Shown piece after piece: positions 28,115 through 37,273 of a stretch of DNA of 64,000 nucleotides. Each line of letters opens with the position of its first letter. The stretch's first letter is position 1. The DNA comes from Sphingomonadaceae bacterium. GTDB taxonomy: Bacteria > Pseudomonadota > Alphaproteobacteria > Sphingomonadales > Sphingomonadaceae. The position numbers and the translations under genes are program-made. The stretch lies in the NCBI GenBank assembly GCA_024236155.1, contig JACKLA010000003.1, positions 304,086 to 368,085 on the forward strand, given 5' to 3'. The notes beneath the pieces are model-generated. The model was not told the DNA's origin. It made no database searches and was given only the letters and a program-made list of their open reading frames with translations.

Positions 28115-29421
28115 TGCATCACATTGCGATCATCGGCTCGGGGCCGGCAGGCTATTACACGGCAGAGGCCGCGCAAAAGCACTGGGGTGACGATGTTCGG
28201 ATCGACATATTCGATGCCCTGCCCGTCCCCTATGGCCTGATCCGCACCGGCGTCGCGCCCGACCACCAGTCGATCAAGGGCGTTTCTCGACGATACGAGA
28301 AGACTGCGCTGACCGAAAATGTCCGCTTTGTCGGCAATGTCACAATCGGCGAAAGCGTTTCGGTTGCCGAATTGCAGGAACTGTATGATGCAGTCGTGCT
28401 CGCCACCGGCGCGCCCAATGACCGCCCCCTGGAAATGGAAGGCGCGGACCTTGCGAATGTGATCGGCAGCGCCGCGTTCGTCGGCTGGTACAATGGTCAC
28501 CCCAAATTCGCCGACCTCGACCCCGACCTTTCAGGCAAGCACGCAGTGGTCATCGGAATGGGCAATGTCGCGCTCGACGTCGCGCGCATCCTTGCGAAGA
28601 GCAAATGCGAATTCGACGGCTCCGACATTGTCACCCATGCGCTGGAAATGCTGTGCGCCAGCAATATCGAAACCATCACCATCCTCGGGCGGCGTGGCCC
28701 GCACCAGATCATGATGACACCCAAGGAGCTGGGCGAGTTGATGCATCTGGAACGCGCCAGCCCGCGCGTCGACCCTGCCGACCTTCCTGACGAGGAAGAA
28801 GATGCCTTCCTGGAACCCGGATTGCGCAAGTCCGTCAGCCACTTGCGCAGCTTTGCTGCCATACCCGAAAGCGTCCATGCGGATACGCCGATCGACATTG
28901 AATTCGACATGTTTGCCAGCCCTGTTCGACTGACAGGCGACGGCAAGGTTGCGGCAATCGAGATCGAGCGCACCAAGGTCGAGACCGGTCGCGCGATCGG
29001 AACGGGCGAGACCTATACAATCCCCGCAGACCTGGTGGTCAGCTGTATCGGCTATCGCAGCAGCCCGATCCCCGGCGTGCCGTTCGATGAACGTGCGGGC
29101 CGGTTCGCCAATGATGAGGGCCGCATCCTGCCCGGCCTCTATTGCGTCGGCTGGGCACGGCGGGGCCCGTCCGGCACTATCGGCACCAACCGCCCGGACG
29201 GCTACTCGCTGGTCGACCTGATGATCGAAGATCACTCCGCGAGGACGAGCAACAAGAAGGGCCGCGAAGGCTTTGATGCGCTGGCGCAGGAACGCGGGCT
29301 GGATGTGGTGACCTTCCGCGACTGGAAGAAAATCGAAGAGGCCGAAGAAGCCGCCGCACGTGAAGGTGCCCCGCGCGAGAAGTTCGTCGATATCGGAGCG
29401 ATGATTGCCGCTCGAAGCTGA
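28114..29421 (+). CDS. Ferredoxin-NADP+ reductase, adrenodoxin-reductase type
   Basis: FAD enzyme of 435 residues that passes electrons between NADPH and ferredoxin. The FAD-binding motif GSGPAGYYTAE is at the N terminus, VIGMGNVALDVARIL forms the second dinucleotide fold, and GRRGPHQIMMT and VGWARRGPSGTIGTN are hallmarks of the FprA/adrenodoxin-reductase family. The start is GTG, overlapping the phaZ stop by one base, so it is in the phaC-phaZ transcript. Whether it supports PHA metabolism or a separate P450/ferredoxin system is not evident; no ferredoxin gene adjoins. Confidence 0.88.
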   Translation: MHHIAIIGSGPAGYYTAEAAQKHWGDDVRIDIFDALPVPYGLIRTGVAPDHQSIKGVSRRYEKTALTENVRFVGNVTIGESVSVAELQELYDAVVLATGAPNDRPLEMEGADLANVIGSAAFVGWYNGHPKFADLDPDLSGKHAVVIGMGNVALDVARILAKSKCEFDGSDIVTHALEMLCASNIETITILGRRGPHQIMMTPKELGELMHLERASPRVDPADLPDEEEDAFLEPGLRKSVSHLRSFAAIPESVHADTPIDIEFDMFASPVRLTGDGKVAAIEIERTKVETGRAIGTGETYTIPADLVVSCIGYRSSPIPGVPFDERAGRFANDEGRILPGLYCVGWARRGPSGTIGTNRPDGYSLVDLMIEDHSARTSNKKGREGFDALAQERGLDVVTFRDWKKIEEAEEAAAREGAPREKFVDIGAMIAARS

Positions 29422-29499
29422 CACCCGGATCGGCGCATCGCCGCTGGACTCATCGGTTGCATTGTGAGACTTTCTCCGCCGGAGAGAGGAATTCATATC

Positions 29500-31254
29500 A
29501 TGCCAGCATACGACCTGATCATTCGCGGCGGTACCATCGTCGATGGCACAGGCGCACCCCGTTTCACCGGAGATGTCGCAATCCGCGATGGGCTGGTGGC
29601 CGAAGTTGGCGAAGTTCATGGCAGTGCGGCCGAGGAAATCGACGCTGCTGGGATGCTGGTCACCCCCGGCTTCGTCGACATTCATACCCACTATGATGGC
29701 CAGGCAACATGGGACCAGGAAATGGCCCCATCGAGCTGGCACGGCGTAACCACCGTGGTGATGGGCAATTGCGGTGTCGGCTTCGCCCCTGCCCGACCAG
29801 ACCAGCACGAATGGCTGATCGGATTGATGGAAGGCGTGGAGGATATTCCCGGCACCGCTCTCGCCGAAGGGATGACGTGGGAGTGGGAGACATTTCCCGA
29901 ATATCTCGATGCGCTCGAGAAACTGCCACGCACGGTCGATATCGGCACCCATGTGCCGCACGGCGCAGTACGCGCCTATGTGCTCGGTGATCGCGAACAG
30001 CCGGGCGCCGTTCCGACAGAACAGGATATCGCCGACATGGCCGATATCGTCGAGGAAGGCGTGCGCGCCGGCGCACTGGGTTTCTCCACCAGCAGGACGG
30101 TGATACACAAGGATGTCGATGGTGTCGTGGTGCCGGGCACCACTGCCACCGCCGAAGAATTGATCGAGCTGGGTCGAGCCATGGGCCGCGTTGGCTATGG
30201 CGTGTTCGAAATGGCGAGCGACCTGATGCGCGAGTGGGACGAATTCGGCTGGATGGGCAAGCTCAGCCGCGAAACCGGCCTGCCCGTTACCTTCGCCGCC
30301 CTGCAATCGATCGCCAAGGAAATGCCGCTCGACGAGCAGATTGCGACGATGCGGGCAGAAAATGACAACGGCGCCAATATCGTTGCGCAGATCGCTTTGC
30401 GCGGCAACGGTATCATCATGGCGTGGCAGGGCACCGTCCACCCGTTCCGCTTCCGCCCCAGCTATGTGGCGATTGCCGACCTGCCGTGGGACGAGCAAAA
30501 GGCGAAGCTGGCCGATCCCGCCTTCAAGGCGCAAGTCCTGTCCGAGACAGTCGATCTTTCAGGCCAGCCGCAGGACATCGCCGGATTGCTGATGATCGTT
30601 TCTGCCGGCTGGAACATGCAGTTCGAGATGGACGAGGATTTCGATTATGAACCCAGTGCCGATGCCAGCGTTGCTGCCCGGGCCGAAAAGGCCGGCATGA
30701 CACCGGACGAATATGCATGGGACATGCTGTGCCGTGACGATTTCTCAGGCTTCATCTACCTGCCGATACTCAATTATGCCGACGGCAATCTCGATTTCCT
30801 CGAGCAGTTGCAGCAGTCGGATGACACGGTGAACTCGCTATCGGACGGCGGCGCGCATTGCGGCACGATCTGCGATGCGGCCTCCCCTACCTTCATGCTC
30901 CAGCACTGGGTGCGCGACCGCAGGCGCGGCGGAAAGATCGGCCTTGAGAGCGCGATCAAGCGACAGTGCAACGATACTGCGCGGCTATACGGGCTGGAGG
31001 ATCGCGGGATCATCGCGCCGGGTTATCTCGCCGATCTCAACATCATCGACATGGACCGGCTCAAGCTGGGCAAGCCGTGGCTGGCCTTCGACCTTCCGGC
31101 GGGCGGCAAGCGCCTGTTGCAGAAGGCAGATGGCTATGTCGCGACGATCAAGAACGGTGCGGTGACATTCCGTGACGGCAAATGGACGGGTGAAACCCCC
31201 GGTGGCCTGATCCGTGGCCCGCAAATGGTCCGACTGGCCGAAGCGGCGGAATAG
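29500..31254 (+). CDS. D-aminoacylase-family amidohydrolase
   Basis: Metal-dependent hydrolase of 584 residues in the N-acyl-D-amino-acid deacylase group. The N-terminal strand YDLIIRGGTIVDGTG, the metal motif GFVDIHTHYDGQ, then GNCGVGFAP and a C-terminal SDGGAHCGT followed by GYLADLNIIDMD are typical. The start ATG has GGAGAGAGGA nine bases upstream; an earlier in-frame codon gives no sensible N terminus. Exact substrate is unknown, and many members are annotated only by homology. It follows the reductase gene after about 80 bases and may form its own unit. Confidence 0.85.
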   Translation: MPAYDLIIRGGTIVDGTGAPRFTGDVAIRDGLVAEVGEVHGSAAEEIDAAGMLVTPGFVDIHTHYDGQATWDQEMAPSSWHGVTTVVMGNCGVGFAPARPDQHEWLIGLMEGVEDIPGTALAEGMTWEWETFPEYLDALEKLPRTVDIGTHVPHGAVRAYVLGDREQPGAVPTEQDIADMADIVEEGVRAGALGFSTSRTVIHKDVDGVVVPGTTATAEELIELGRAMGRVGYGVFEMASDLMREWDEFGWMGKLSRETGLPVTFAALQSIAKEMPLDEQIATMRAENDNGANIVAQIALRGNGIIMAWQGTVHPFRFRPSYVAIADLPWDEQKAKLADPAFKAQVLSETVDLSGQPQDIAGLLMIVSAGWNMQFEMDEDFDYEPSADASVAARAEKAGMTPDEYAWDMLCRDDFSGFIYLPILNYADGNLDFLEQLQQSDDTVNSLSDGGAHCGTICDAASPTFMLQHWVRDRRRGGKIGLESAIKRQCNDTARLYGLEDRGIIAPGYLADLNIIDMDRLKLGKPWLAFDLPAGGKRLLQKADGYVATIKNGAVTFRDGKWTGETPGGLIRGPQMVRLAEAAE

Positions 31255-31263
31255 CACCCGAAC

Positions 31264-32346
31264 CTAAGGTTCAATCACGATTCCCTTCGACGGGTCTACC
31301 CGTCCTTGCACCATGGCGACGAAGGCATCGCCAGCAGCAGCGATGCCTGCGTGTCGTTCGATCTCGATTGTGCCACCCAGGTCGCCGAGGAAACCGCGCC
31401 AGCTTTCCGCGACCTGCTTGCCGAATGCCTCCGGACCGATCTCCTTGATCGTTGCCACGGCGTGATCGGGCGCAAAAAACAGCGTCGGTGTCGGTCCGGG
31501 TAGCCCCGGGTCGCTGTTCATCCCGCCCCCGCGCGCTTCGATATGCGTGGCGCCAACAAGGCAGGAGTATTTGAGGTCATCGCCGAAATGCACATGAACC
31601 TGTTTCAGCACGGCAGCGTTCCCAGCGAAATCGACGACAACGGCAGGCTGTGATGGGGTCAAGCCGATCTCTTCATAGGCATAAACCTCATCATAGAGGC
31701 CGGTTTCACGCGTGAATTCGACATTGCCGGTCGAAGTCAGCCCGATCCGCTTCACCTGTGGCGAACGATGCCGTGCAACACTGGCAAGCCCCATCGAGGT
31801 TTTCGATGAGGCGCTGGTCATCACCAGTGCGCCTGCACCGAACCAGCCCTCGCGCCGCATGAAACCTTCGATCAGGAAACCCGTCTTGAACAGTGGCCCG
31901 AAGATCATCCGTTCGCCCTCTTTCGCCGGGTCATGCTCGGGATCGGCGGCAAGGCGCGAATACTGGTTGTAGATCGGGCTCATTGGCTGGCGATGCGCGG
32001 CCATGTCCATGAAACCACCCTTGCTGACATTGCCCGGCACCACATCAAGATGTGTAGCCATCGGCAGGTAGCCGTACACGCGCTCACCCGCGGCAAGCTC
32101 CGGGCAGTTGCTTTCGATCACCCGCGCGTGCCCCCACATCGGAACGATGCCCTTGCCATCGGGTGCCGGAAAGAAATTCCAGTAGCCAAAGCCATCACCC
32201 ACAACTGCGTAAGTTACGTTGTTGGCGGTGACCGAAAAGCTCTCGATGGCGAGGCGGGCAGCGCCATCGGCAAGCACGCCGTCATCGAGCGCAACAACCT
32301 CGACATCGGTCAGGTTGTCTTTGGTGACGTGGACTTGCTGGCTCAT
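31264..32346 (-). CDS. DUF2855 family protein
   Basis: Protein of 360 residues, recognised as DUF2855 from segments such as SFSVTANNVTYAVVGD, YWNFFP, VPMWGHARV, YGYLPMATHL and MTSASSKTSMGLA. The fold is related to medium-chain dehydrogenases, but the zinc and GxGxxG motifs are not obvious, so no reaction is assigned. It is convergent with the amidohydrolase gene, 10 bases apart. Confidence 0.8.
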   Translation of the reverse strand: MSQQVHVTKDNLTDVEVVALDDGVLADGAARLAIESFSVTANNVTYAVVGDGFGYWNFFPAPDGKGIVPMWGHARVIESNCPELAAGERVYGYLPMATHLDVVPGNVSKGGFMDMAAHRQPMSPIYNQYSRLAADPEHDPAKEGERMIFGPLFKTGFLIEGFMRREGWFGAGALVMTSASSKTSMGLASVARHRSPQVKRIGLTSTGNVEFTRETGLYDEVYAYEEIGLTPSQPAVVVDFAGNAAVLKQVHVHFGDDLKYSCLVGATHIEARGGGMNSDPGLPGPTPTLFFAPDHAVATIKEIGPEAFGKQVAESWRGFLGDLGGTIEIERHAGIAAAGDAFVAMVQGRVDPSKGIVIEP

Positions 32347-32410
32347 GCTGGAATCTCCTCTGCCGAACTGCGTAGCGCAGCACAGGGCGGAAACCTATCA
32401 TCGAATAGCC

Positions 32411-32863
32411 CTATCCGGGCAGGGCGAGCTGCCCCCGGCTGCCATCGGCCAGTTTCTTCGCCACGCGCGGACGTATTGCCAAGCGCCCTTTTTCCGGATT
32501 GCCGAATTTCAACCGGACGAAACGGAAGAACCAGGTATGCGTTACCTCTGCCGAGATGCGCGTCCACGGGACGAAAATCGGCTTCGAACGTGGACTCAAC
32601 AGCTTCCAGACCGAAATGCGCAGGCCAGTCTCGCATGCTTCGAGCCGCAGGCAATTGCCGAATTGCACCCCGCCCAGCGGGAAATAACCCATGCTGCCCG
32701 ATTGCGCGCGCAGGGTCAGGTGAGACTGGTCATCCGGCCTGTCGGGATACTCATCCTGCAGGCTTGCCCAGCCCGAAGCCCGCCACAGGAAAAGGGTAAC
32801 AAGTACCCAGAAGCCAACGAAAACGATCGGGAACAGGATGAAGACGAGGTAGACCGGCTCCAT
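32411..32863 (-). CDS. Small membrane-anchored protein of unknown function
   Basis: Protein of 150 residues with one strong N-terminal transmembrane helix (about residues 4-27, VYLVFILFPIVFVGFWVLV) and a soluble C-terminal domain that looks beta-rich (LRISVWKLL, FVPWTRISAEVTHTWFF). I do not recognise a family. It lies 11 bases downstream of dnaN on the same strand and is probably co-transcribed with it. Confidence 0.7.
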   Translation of the reverse strand: MEPVYLVFILFPIVFVGFWVLVTLFLWRASGWASLQDEYPDRPDDQSHLTLRAQSGSMGYFPLGGVQFGNCLRLEACETGLRISVWKLLSPRSKPIFVPWTRISAEVTHTWFFRFVRLKFGNPEKGRLAIRPRVAKKLADGSRGQLALPG

Positions 32864-32873
32864 CCCGAATTCC

Positions 32874-34001
32874 TCATACCCGCATTGGCATCAGCACATA
32901 GAGCGCGGGGCTTTTCTCATCCTTGCGGATCAGCGTCGGCGCGCCGGCATCGGCGAGGTGCATCTCGACCGTGTCGCTGTCGATCTGGCTGAGGATATCC
33001 TTGAGGTAGCCGGCGTTGAAACCGATTTCGAACCCTTCGGAACCATAATCTGCCGGGACTTCTTCCGCCGCCGTGCCATTGTCAGGGCTGGTGACGGTCA
33101 ACGTGACCTTGTCATTCTCCAGCCCCATCTTCACCGCGCGGGTTTTTTCGGTCGCGATGGTCGCTACGCGGTCGACACCTTCGTAAAGGCCACGCGGGTC
33201 GATCTTCAGCAGCTTGTCGTTCCCCGTCGGGATGACGCGGCTGTAGTCGGGGAAGGTGCCATCGATCAGCTTGCTGGTCAGCACCACCCCGCCTTCGCCG
33301 CCGAGCGTGAAGCGGATCTTGCTGGCCGAGAGGTCGACTTCGACATTGCCGTCCATCGCCTCTTCCAGCAGCTTGCGCAATTCGGCCACGGCTTTGCGCG
33401 GAACAATTACGTCGGGCATGCCATCGGCGCCTTCGGGCTGGTCGATGGTGAACCGCGCGAGGCGATGACCATCGGTCGCAGCCGCCTTGAGGACCGGCTT
33501 GTCGTCTTCCGCAACGTGCAGGAAAATGCCGTTGAGGTAATACCGCGTTTCTTCCGTGCTGATCGCGAAGCGGGTACGGTCGATCAGTTCGGCCAGTGTC
33601 TTGGCTGGAAGTTCGAAACTGGTAGGCAGGTCACCTTCGACGATAACGGGGAAATCGTCGCGCGGCAGGGTAGGCAGCGAGAAGCGGCTGCGCCCGGCCT
33701 TGATTGCCATGCGATTGTCAGCGGTTTCGAGGCTGACCTGGCTGCCGTCGGGCAGCTTGCGCGCGATATCGAACAGCAGGTGCGCCGAAACGGTAATCGC
33801 CCCCGGCGTTTCGACAGATGCTGCCGCCATGTTCTCGACAACCTGCAGGTCGAGGTCGGTCGCCATGATCTTGAGCATCCCGCCCGCATCGGCCTCTATC
33901 AGGACATTGGACAGGATCGGGATGGTGTTGCGCCGCTCGACAACGGACTGGACATGGCCGAGGCTGCGGAGCAGCGTTGCGCGTTCGATAGTCGCCTTCA
34001 T
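32874..34001 (-). CDS. dnaN: DNA polymerase III beta sliding clamp
   Basis: Ring-shaped processivity factor of DNA replication, 375 residues, standard length. The N terminus MKATIERATLLRSLGHVQSV, the segment RNTIPILSNVLIEA, TDGHRLA, and the C-terminal YVLMPMRV are diagnostic. It is not next to dnaA or recF here, which is usual in Sphingomonadales. It starts a minus-strand unit with the small membrane gene. Confidence 0.97.
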   Translation of the reverse strand: MKATIERATLLRSLGHVQSVVERRNTIPILSNVLIEADAGGMLKIMATDLDLQVVENMAAASVETPGAITVSAHLLFDIARKLPDGSQVSLETADNRMAIKAGRSRFSLPTLPRDDFPVIVEGDLPTSFELPAKTLAELIDRTRFAISTEETRYYLNGIFLHVAEDDKPVLKAAATDGHRLARFTIDQPEGADGMPDVIVPRKAVAELRKLLEEAMDGNVEVDLSASKIRFTLGGEGGVVLTSKLIDGTFPDYSRVIPTGNDKLLKIDPRGLYEGVDRVATIATEKTRAVKMGLENDKVTLTVTSPDNGTAAEEVPADYGSEGFEIGFNAGYLKDILSQIDSDTVEMHLADAGAPTLIRKDEKSPALYVLMPMRV

Positions 34002-34163
34002 CGGTACCTACTTTTGTCCCCTATGCGCGCTCACGGCCGGAATCGCCGAAAAGCGCCGGAAATTTCACATTCGACATTAACGAGGGTGCGGTACGGGGCA
34101 AGCCGAGTTATCCGCAGACGGGGATTCCTTGGGGATAAACCGCTATCCGGTGCCTGCACGCGC

Positions 34164-34652
34164 CTATTGTTTCATATGACTTACAAAATCGGCCAGAACA
34201 CCGCCGAATTCGCCGATCCGTGCCGACAGGTAGGACTCGCCCGCCCCATCGCCAAGAAACACCTGATAGTCGACACCAACACTGTCGCCGAACGCATAGG
34301 CGCGACCGCGTACCTTGGTATCGTTGTAGTCGATCAGTTTTGCCAGTGTTGCGTGGTCAACATCGCCCCAGCTGAAATTGGCGTATATCGTCACGACCGA
34401 ACAGCGCGGCACCGCTCCCGTGCAATCGCGCGGAACCGCAACGATGCCATATGTATCGCCGTCGGTTCCGGTCATATCGCCGGTGAAGAAGACATCGCCA
34501 TCGTCATTGTTATTGCGGTTCACCCCTGACGTGTGCTCGCCCATCGCAGCGGCAAGTTCATCGAGAGTGACCCCAGCGGAAGATTGCGCATGAACCGGGG
34601 CGGAAAGCGCCCCGGCGGCCAGGGCGATTGCGATAGAAAGTCCGGTACGCAT
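34164..34652 (-). CDS. Secreted YbjN-like protein
   Basis: Protein of 162 residues with a signal peptide (about 1-22, ending in VHAQ). The remainder resembles YbjN-type domains (TLDELAAAMGEHTSG, FSWGDVDHATLAKLIDYND, and a strand pattern ending YLSARIGEFGGVLADFV), a type III secretion chaperone-like fold of unclear function. The ATG at 34652 follows GGAAGGAGGACAT, an excellent ribosome site, so the upstream in-frame ATG is rejected. It begins 26 bases after the fabG stop. Confidence 0.72.
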   Translation of the reverse strand: MRTGLSIAIALAAGALSAPVHAQSSAGVTLDELAAAMGEHTSGVNRNNNDDGDVFFTGDMTGTDGDTYGIVAVPRDCTGAVPRCSVVTIYANFSWGDVDHATLAKLIDYNDTKVRGRAYAFGDSVGVDYQVFLGDGAGESYLSARIGEFGGVLADFVSHMKQ

Positions 34653-34677
34653 ATGTCCTCCTTCCAACAAACCTGTG

Positions 34678-35430
34678 TCAGCTCAGCATTGCCATCCCAC
34701 CATTCACATGCAGCGTCTGGCCGGTAACGTAGGCGGCTTCGTCACTGGCAAGATATGCCACTGCGGCGCCGATCTCGTCACCCTCGCCCATCCGGCCCAT
34801 CGGGATGCGCGCGTTGATCGCCGATTTCTGGTCATCGTTCAGGGCGTCGGTCATCGCGGTGCGAATGAAGCCGGGGGCGACACAATTGACCGTGATATTG
34901 CGGCTCGCAAGCTCTTGCGCGAGGCTCTTCGACATACCGGTCAGCCCCGCCTTGGCAGCGGTGTAGTTCATCTGGCCGGGATTGCCGGTCGCACCGACGA
35001 CGCTGGTGATCGAGATGATCCGCCCGCCCCGTGCCTTCATCATCGGGCGGGCCGAAGCGCGCATAAGGCGGAAGCTGGCTTCAAGGTTGATCCGGATAAC
35101 CTCGTCCCACTCCTCATCCTTCATCCGCATGGCGAGATTATCCCGCGTGATGCCAGCATTGTTGACAAGGATATTCATGCTGCCGAGCGTGTCGACGGTC
35201 GCCGGGATCAGTTCTTCAACCTGCTTCGTGTCCGACAGGTTGCAGGTGATCTCAACGTGATCATGTCCGAATTCTGCGTTGAGCTCCTCACGAAACGCTC
35301 GCAGTTTCGCGGCGTTCGAGCCGGAGAGCGCCAGCCGCGCACCCTGCCGCGCCAGCGCCCGCGCGATCGACGAACCGATCCCGCCGCTTGCACCGGTTAC
35401 GAGTGCGGTTTTGCCTTCGAGTGAGAACAT
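34678..35430 (-). CDS. fabG: 3-oxoacyl-ACP reductase FabG
   Basis: Short-chain dehydrogenase reducing beta-ketoacyl-ACP in fatty acid synthesis, 250 residues. TGASGGIGSSIA is the NADP motif, NNAGITRDN the central motif, Ser in SITSVVG and YTAAK the catalytic pair, and the C terminus TGQTLHVNGGM is typical of FabG. Its start overlaps the fabD stop by one base. The usual acpP does not follow; a YbjN-like gene does. Confidence 0.95.
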   Translation of the reverse strand: MFSLEGKTALVTGASGGIGSSIARALARQGARLALSGSNAAKLRAFREELNAEFGHDHVEITCNLSDTKQVEELIPATVDTLGSMNILVNNAGITRDNLAMRMKDEEWDEVIRINLEASFRLMRASARPMMKARGGRIISITSVVGATGNPGQMNYTAAKAGLTGMSKSLAQELASRNITVNCVAPGFIRTAMTDALNDDQKSAINARIPMGRMGEGDEIGAAVAYLASDEAAYVTGQTLHVNGGMAMLS

Positions 35431-36368
35431 CAGCCGATTTCCTTCGCGAGATTTTCAAGGTCTTCCATGGTGATGGCGCTGGTGACCTGCGCCTCCTTGT
35501 CGATGCGGCCGATCATGGGGCCCAGCACCTTGCCGCCGAGTTCGACGAACTGCTCGATCCCGGCAGCCCGCATGGCGAGGACGCTTTCGCGCCACCGCAC
35601 CCGACCGGTCACCTGTTCGACCAGCAGGCGCTGTTCTTCCGCCGGATCGTCGACCAGAGCAGCGGTGACATTGGCATAGAGCGGCAGCAGCATGGATTCG
35701 GGCGAGGTTTCTGCCAGGGCTTCGGCCATGGCATCGGCTGCGGGCTGCATCAGCGAGCAGTGGAACGGAGCCGACACCGGCAGCGGTATGCCGCGCTTTA
35801 TGCCGAAATCCTTGACCATCGCGACTGCGCGCTCGATCGCGCCGACATGCCCCGATAGCACGACCTGCGAAGGGTCGTTGTCATTGGCGACTTCGCACAC
35901 TTCGCCTTCGGCTGCGGCATCGGCGAGTTTCTGCGCCGTCTCGATATCCGCTCCTAGCAGAGCGCACATCGCACCCACGCCAACCGGGACAGCGGCCTGC
36001 ATCGCCTGCCCACGCAGTTTGAGCAGCCGTGCAGTATCGGCGAGCGAGAAAGATTCGACCGCACACAGCGCGGTGTATTCACCAAGGCTATGCCCTGCCA
36101 CGCATGTCCCGGCGCCTTCTAGCGATACACCGAAATCCCGCTGCAACACGCGCAGGGTCGCGATGGCATTCGCCATGATTGCCGGCTGGGCGTTCGCGGT
36201 CAGGGTCAGCTCTGCCTCCGGTCCCTCGGCCATGATCGTCGAGAGGTTCTGTGAAAGTGCCTCGTCGACTTCCTCGAATGTCTGGCGCGCGGTGGCGCTG
36301 GCGGCGGCAAGCTCGGTGCCCATCCCGACCTTCTGGCTCCCCTGTCCGGGAAATACGAAAGCTCGCAT
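35430..36368 (-). CDS. fabD: Malonyl-CoA:ACP transacylase FabD
   Basis: Transfers malonyl from CoA to acyl-carrier protein for chain extension. The length is 312 residues. The N terminus RAFVFPGQGSQKVGMG, nucleophile motif GHSLGEYTAL (Ser about 92), and His in SAPFHCSLM are diagnostic. AGGAGAAC precedes the ATG. It is followed by fabG with a one-base overlap, forming the classical fabD-fabG pair. Confidence 0.96.
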   Translation of the reverse strand: MRAFVFPGQGSQKVGMGTELAAASATARQTFEEVDEALSQNLSTIMAEGPEAELTLTANAQPAIMANAIATLRVLQRDFGVSLEGAGTCVAGHSLGEYTALCAVESFSLADTARLLKLRGQAMQAAVPVGVGAMCALLGADIETAQKLADAAAEGEVCEVANDNDPSQVVLSGHVGAIERAVAMVKDFGIKRGIPLPVSAPFHCSLMQPAADAMAEALAETSPESMLLPLYANVTAALVDDPAEEQRLLVEQVTGRVRWRESVLAMRAAGIEQFVELGGKVLGPMIGRIDKEAQVTSAITMEDLENLAKEIG

Positions 36369-36395
36369 GATTATGTTCTCCTTTGGCTGCGCGGA

Positions 36396-37220
36396 CTATG
36401 CGCGCTCGCTCAATGGGGCAAGTCCGAAGGGTACGATCCTGTTGGCAGCATCATGCCCGATATCGGCGAAGCCAAGATAATCGATCCCTGCACGCTCGCA
36501 CCAGTGCCGGGCGATTTCCTCTTCACTCTGACCGAACGGGCGGTCGTTTTCGGGAACATCCGAAATGCGCCCCAGCCTCAGGCCCGCGATGCCGGGAAGG
36601 TGTTGAGTTACGTGGAAGAACAGACGGTCGACCGCATAGAGGTGTTCAGCCACTTCCTCGACCATGACCACATGACCGGTGAGGTCGGGCATGAGTTCGG
36701 TCCCGCAGAGCATGGCCAAGGTCGTCAGATTGAACGCAATGATCGGACGACCGTCGAGCTCGCCTTCGAAACCGCTCGTGTCGCCGAGCAAATATCCTAC
36801 GGCGCGGTCGACCGCTGCCCCTCCTCCATCGCGCGCGATATCCAGCGCCATCGGGCCATGGACCGGCCTGCCGATATTGTTTCGGTAAAGCGCGGCGAGG
36901 ATGTAGCCGGTGTCGGAATAGCCCAGATAGGTCTTGCCCGCAGCAGCAGGCTCCAATCTCGCAATCGCATCGGCGGCGATCCGGTTCGAGCCATACCCGC
37001 CTGCCGCAAACCACACGGCATCGAATTGCGGATCATTCGCGCATTCCAGGAATGCCGCCAGGCGCGTCGCATCGTCGCCTGCAAAATGGCCATGGCGTTC
37101 GAAGCATTGCTTGTGGAATACCAGTTCGACATCGTCGCGGCCCGCAAACCGGTCGAGCACGGCGTCGGCATGTTCACGCTCCAGCCGTTTTCCGGGCGCG
37201 CAGATCGCAATTCGCTTCAT
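36396..37220 (-). CDS. ldcA: LD-carboxypeptidase-like protein (peptidase S66)
   Basis: Serine peptidase of 274 residues in family S66, which removes the terminal D-Ala from murein tetrapeptides in the cytosol during cell-wall recycling. The segment AVWFAAGGYGSNRI, the nucleophile motif YLGYSDTGYIL, VMVEEVAE with the Glu, and the C-terminal DIGHDAANRIVPFG with the His match the family. It is divergent from a Mur ligase of the recycling type, supporting the role. It lies 27 bases before fabD on the same strand. Confidence 0.85.
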   Translation of the reverse strand: MKRIAICAPGKRLEREHADAVLDRFAGRDDVELVFHKQCFERHGHFAGDDATRLAAFLECANDPQFDAVWFAAGGYGSNRIAADAIARLEPAAAGKTYLGYSDTGYILAALYRNNIGRPVHGPMALDIARDGGGAAVDRAVGYLLGDTSGFEGELDGRPIIAFNLTTLAMLCGTELMPDLTGHVVMVEEVAEHLYAVDRLFFHVTQHLPGIAGLRLGRISDVPENDRPFGQSEEEIARHWCERAGIDYLGFADIGHDAANRIVPFGLAPLSERA

Positions 37221-37273
37221 TCATGCAGCTTGCCCGCTTGTCTTGCCGCGCACAACTGCATAGCGAAGCGGCG

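Noticed and set aside
28531..30534. 667-codon open frame opposite the reductase and amidohydrolase genes
   Set aside because: It spans two well-identified genes in antisense and their gap; no domain or ribosome site.
32958..34529. 523-codon open frame opposite dnaN
   Set aside because: Shadow of dnaN, typical in GC-rich DNA.
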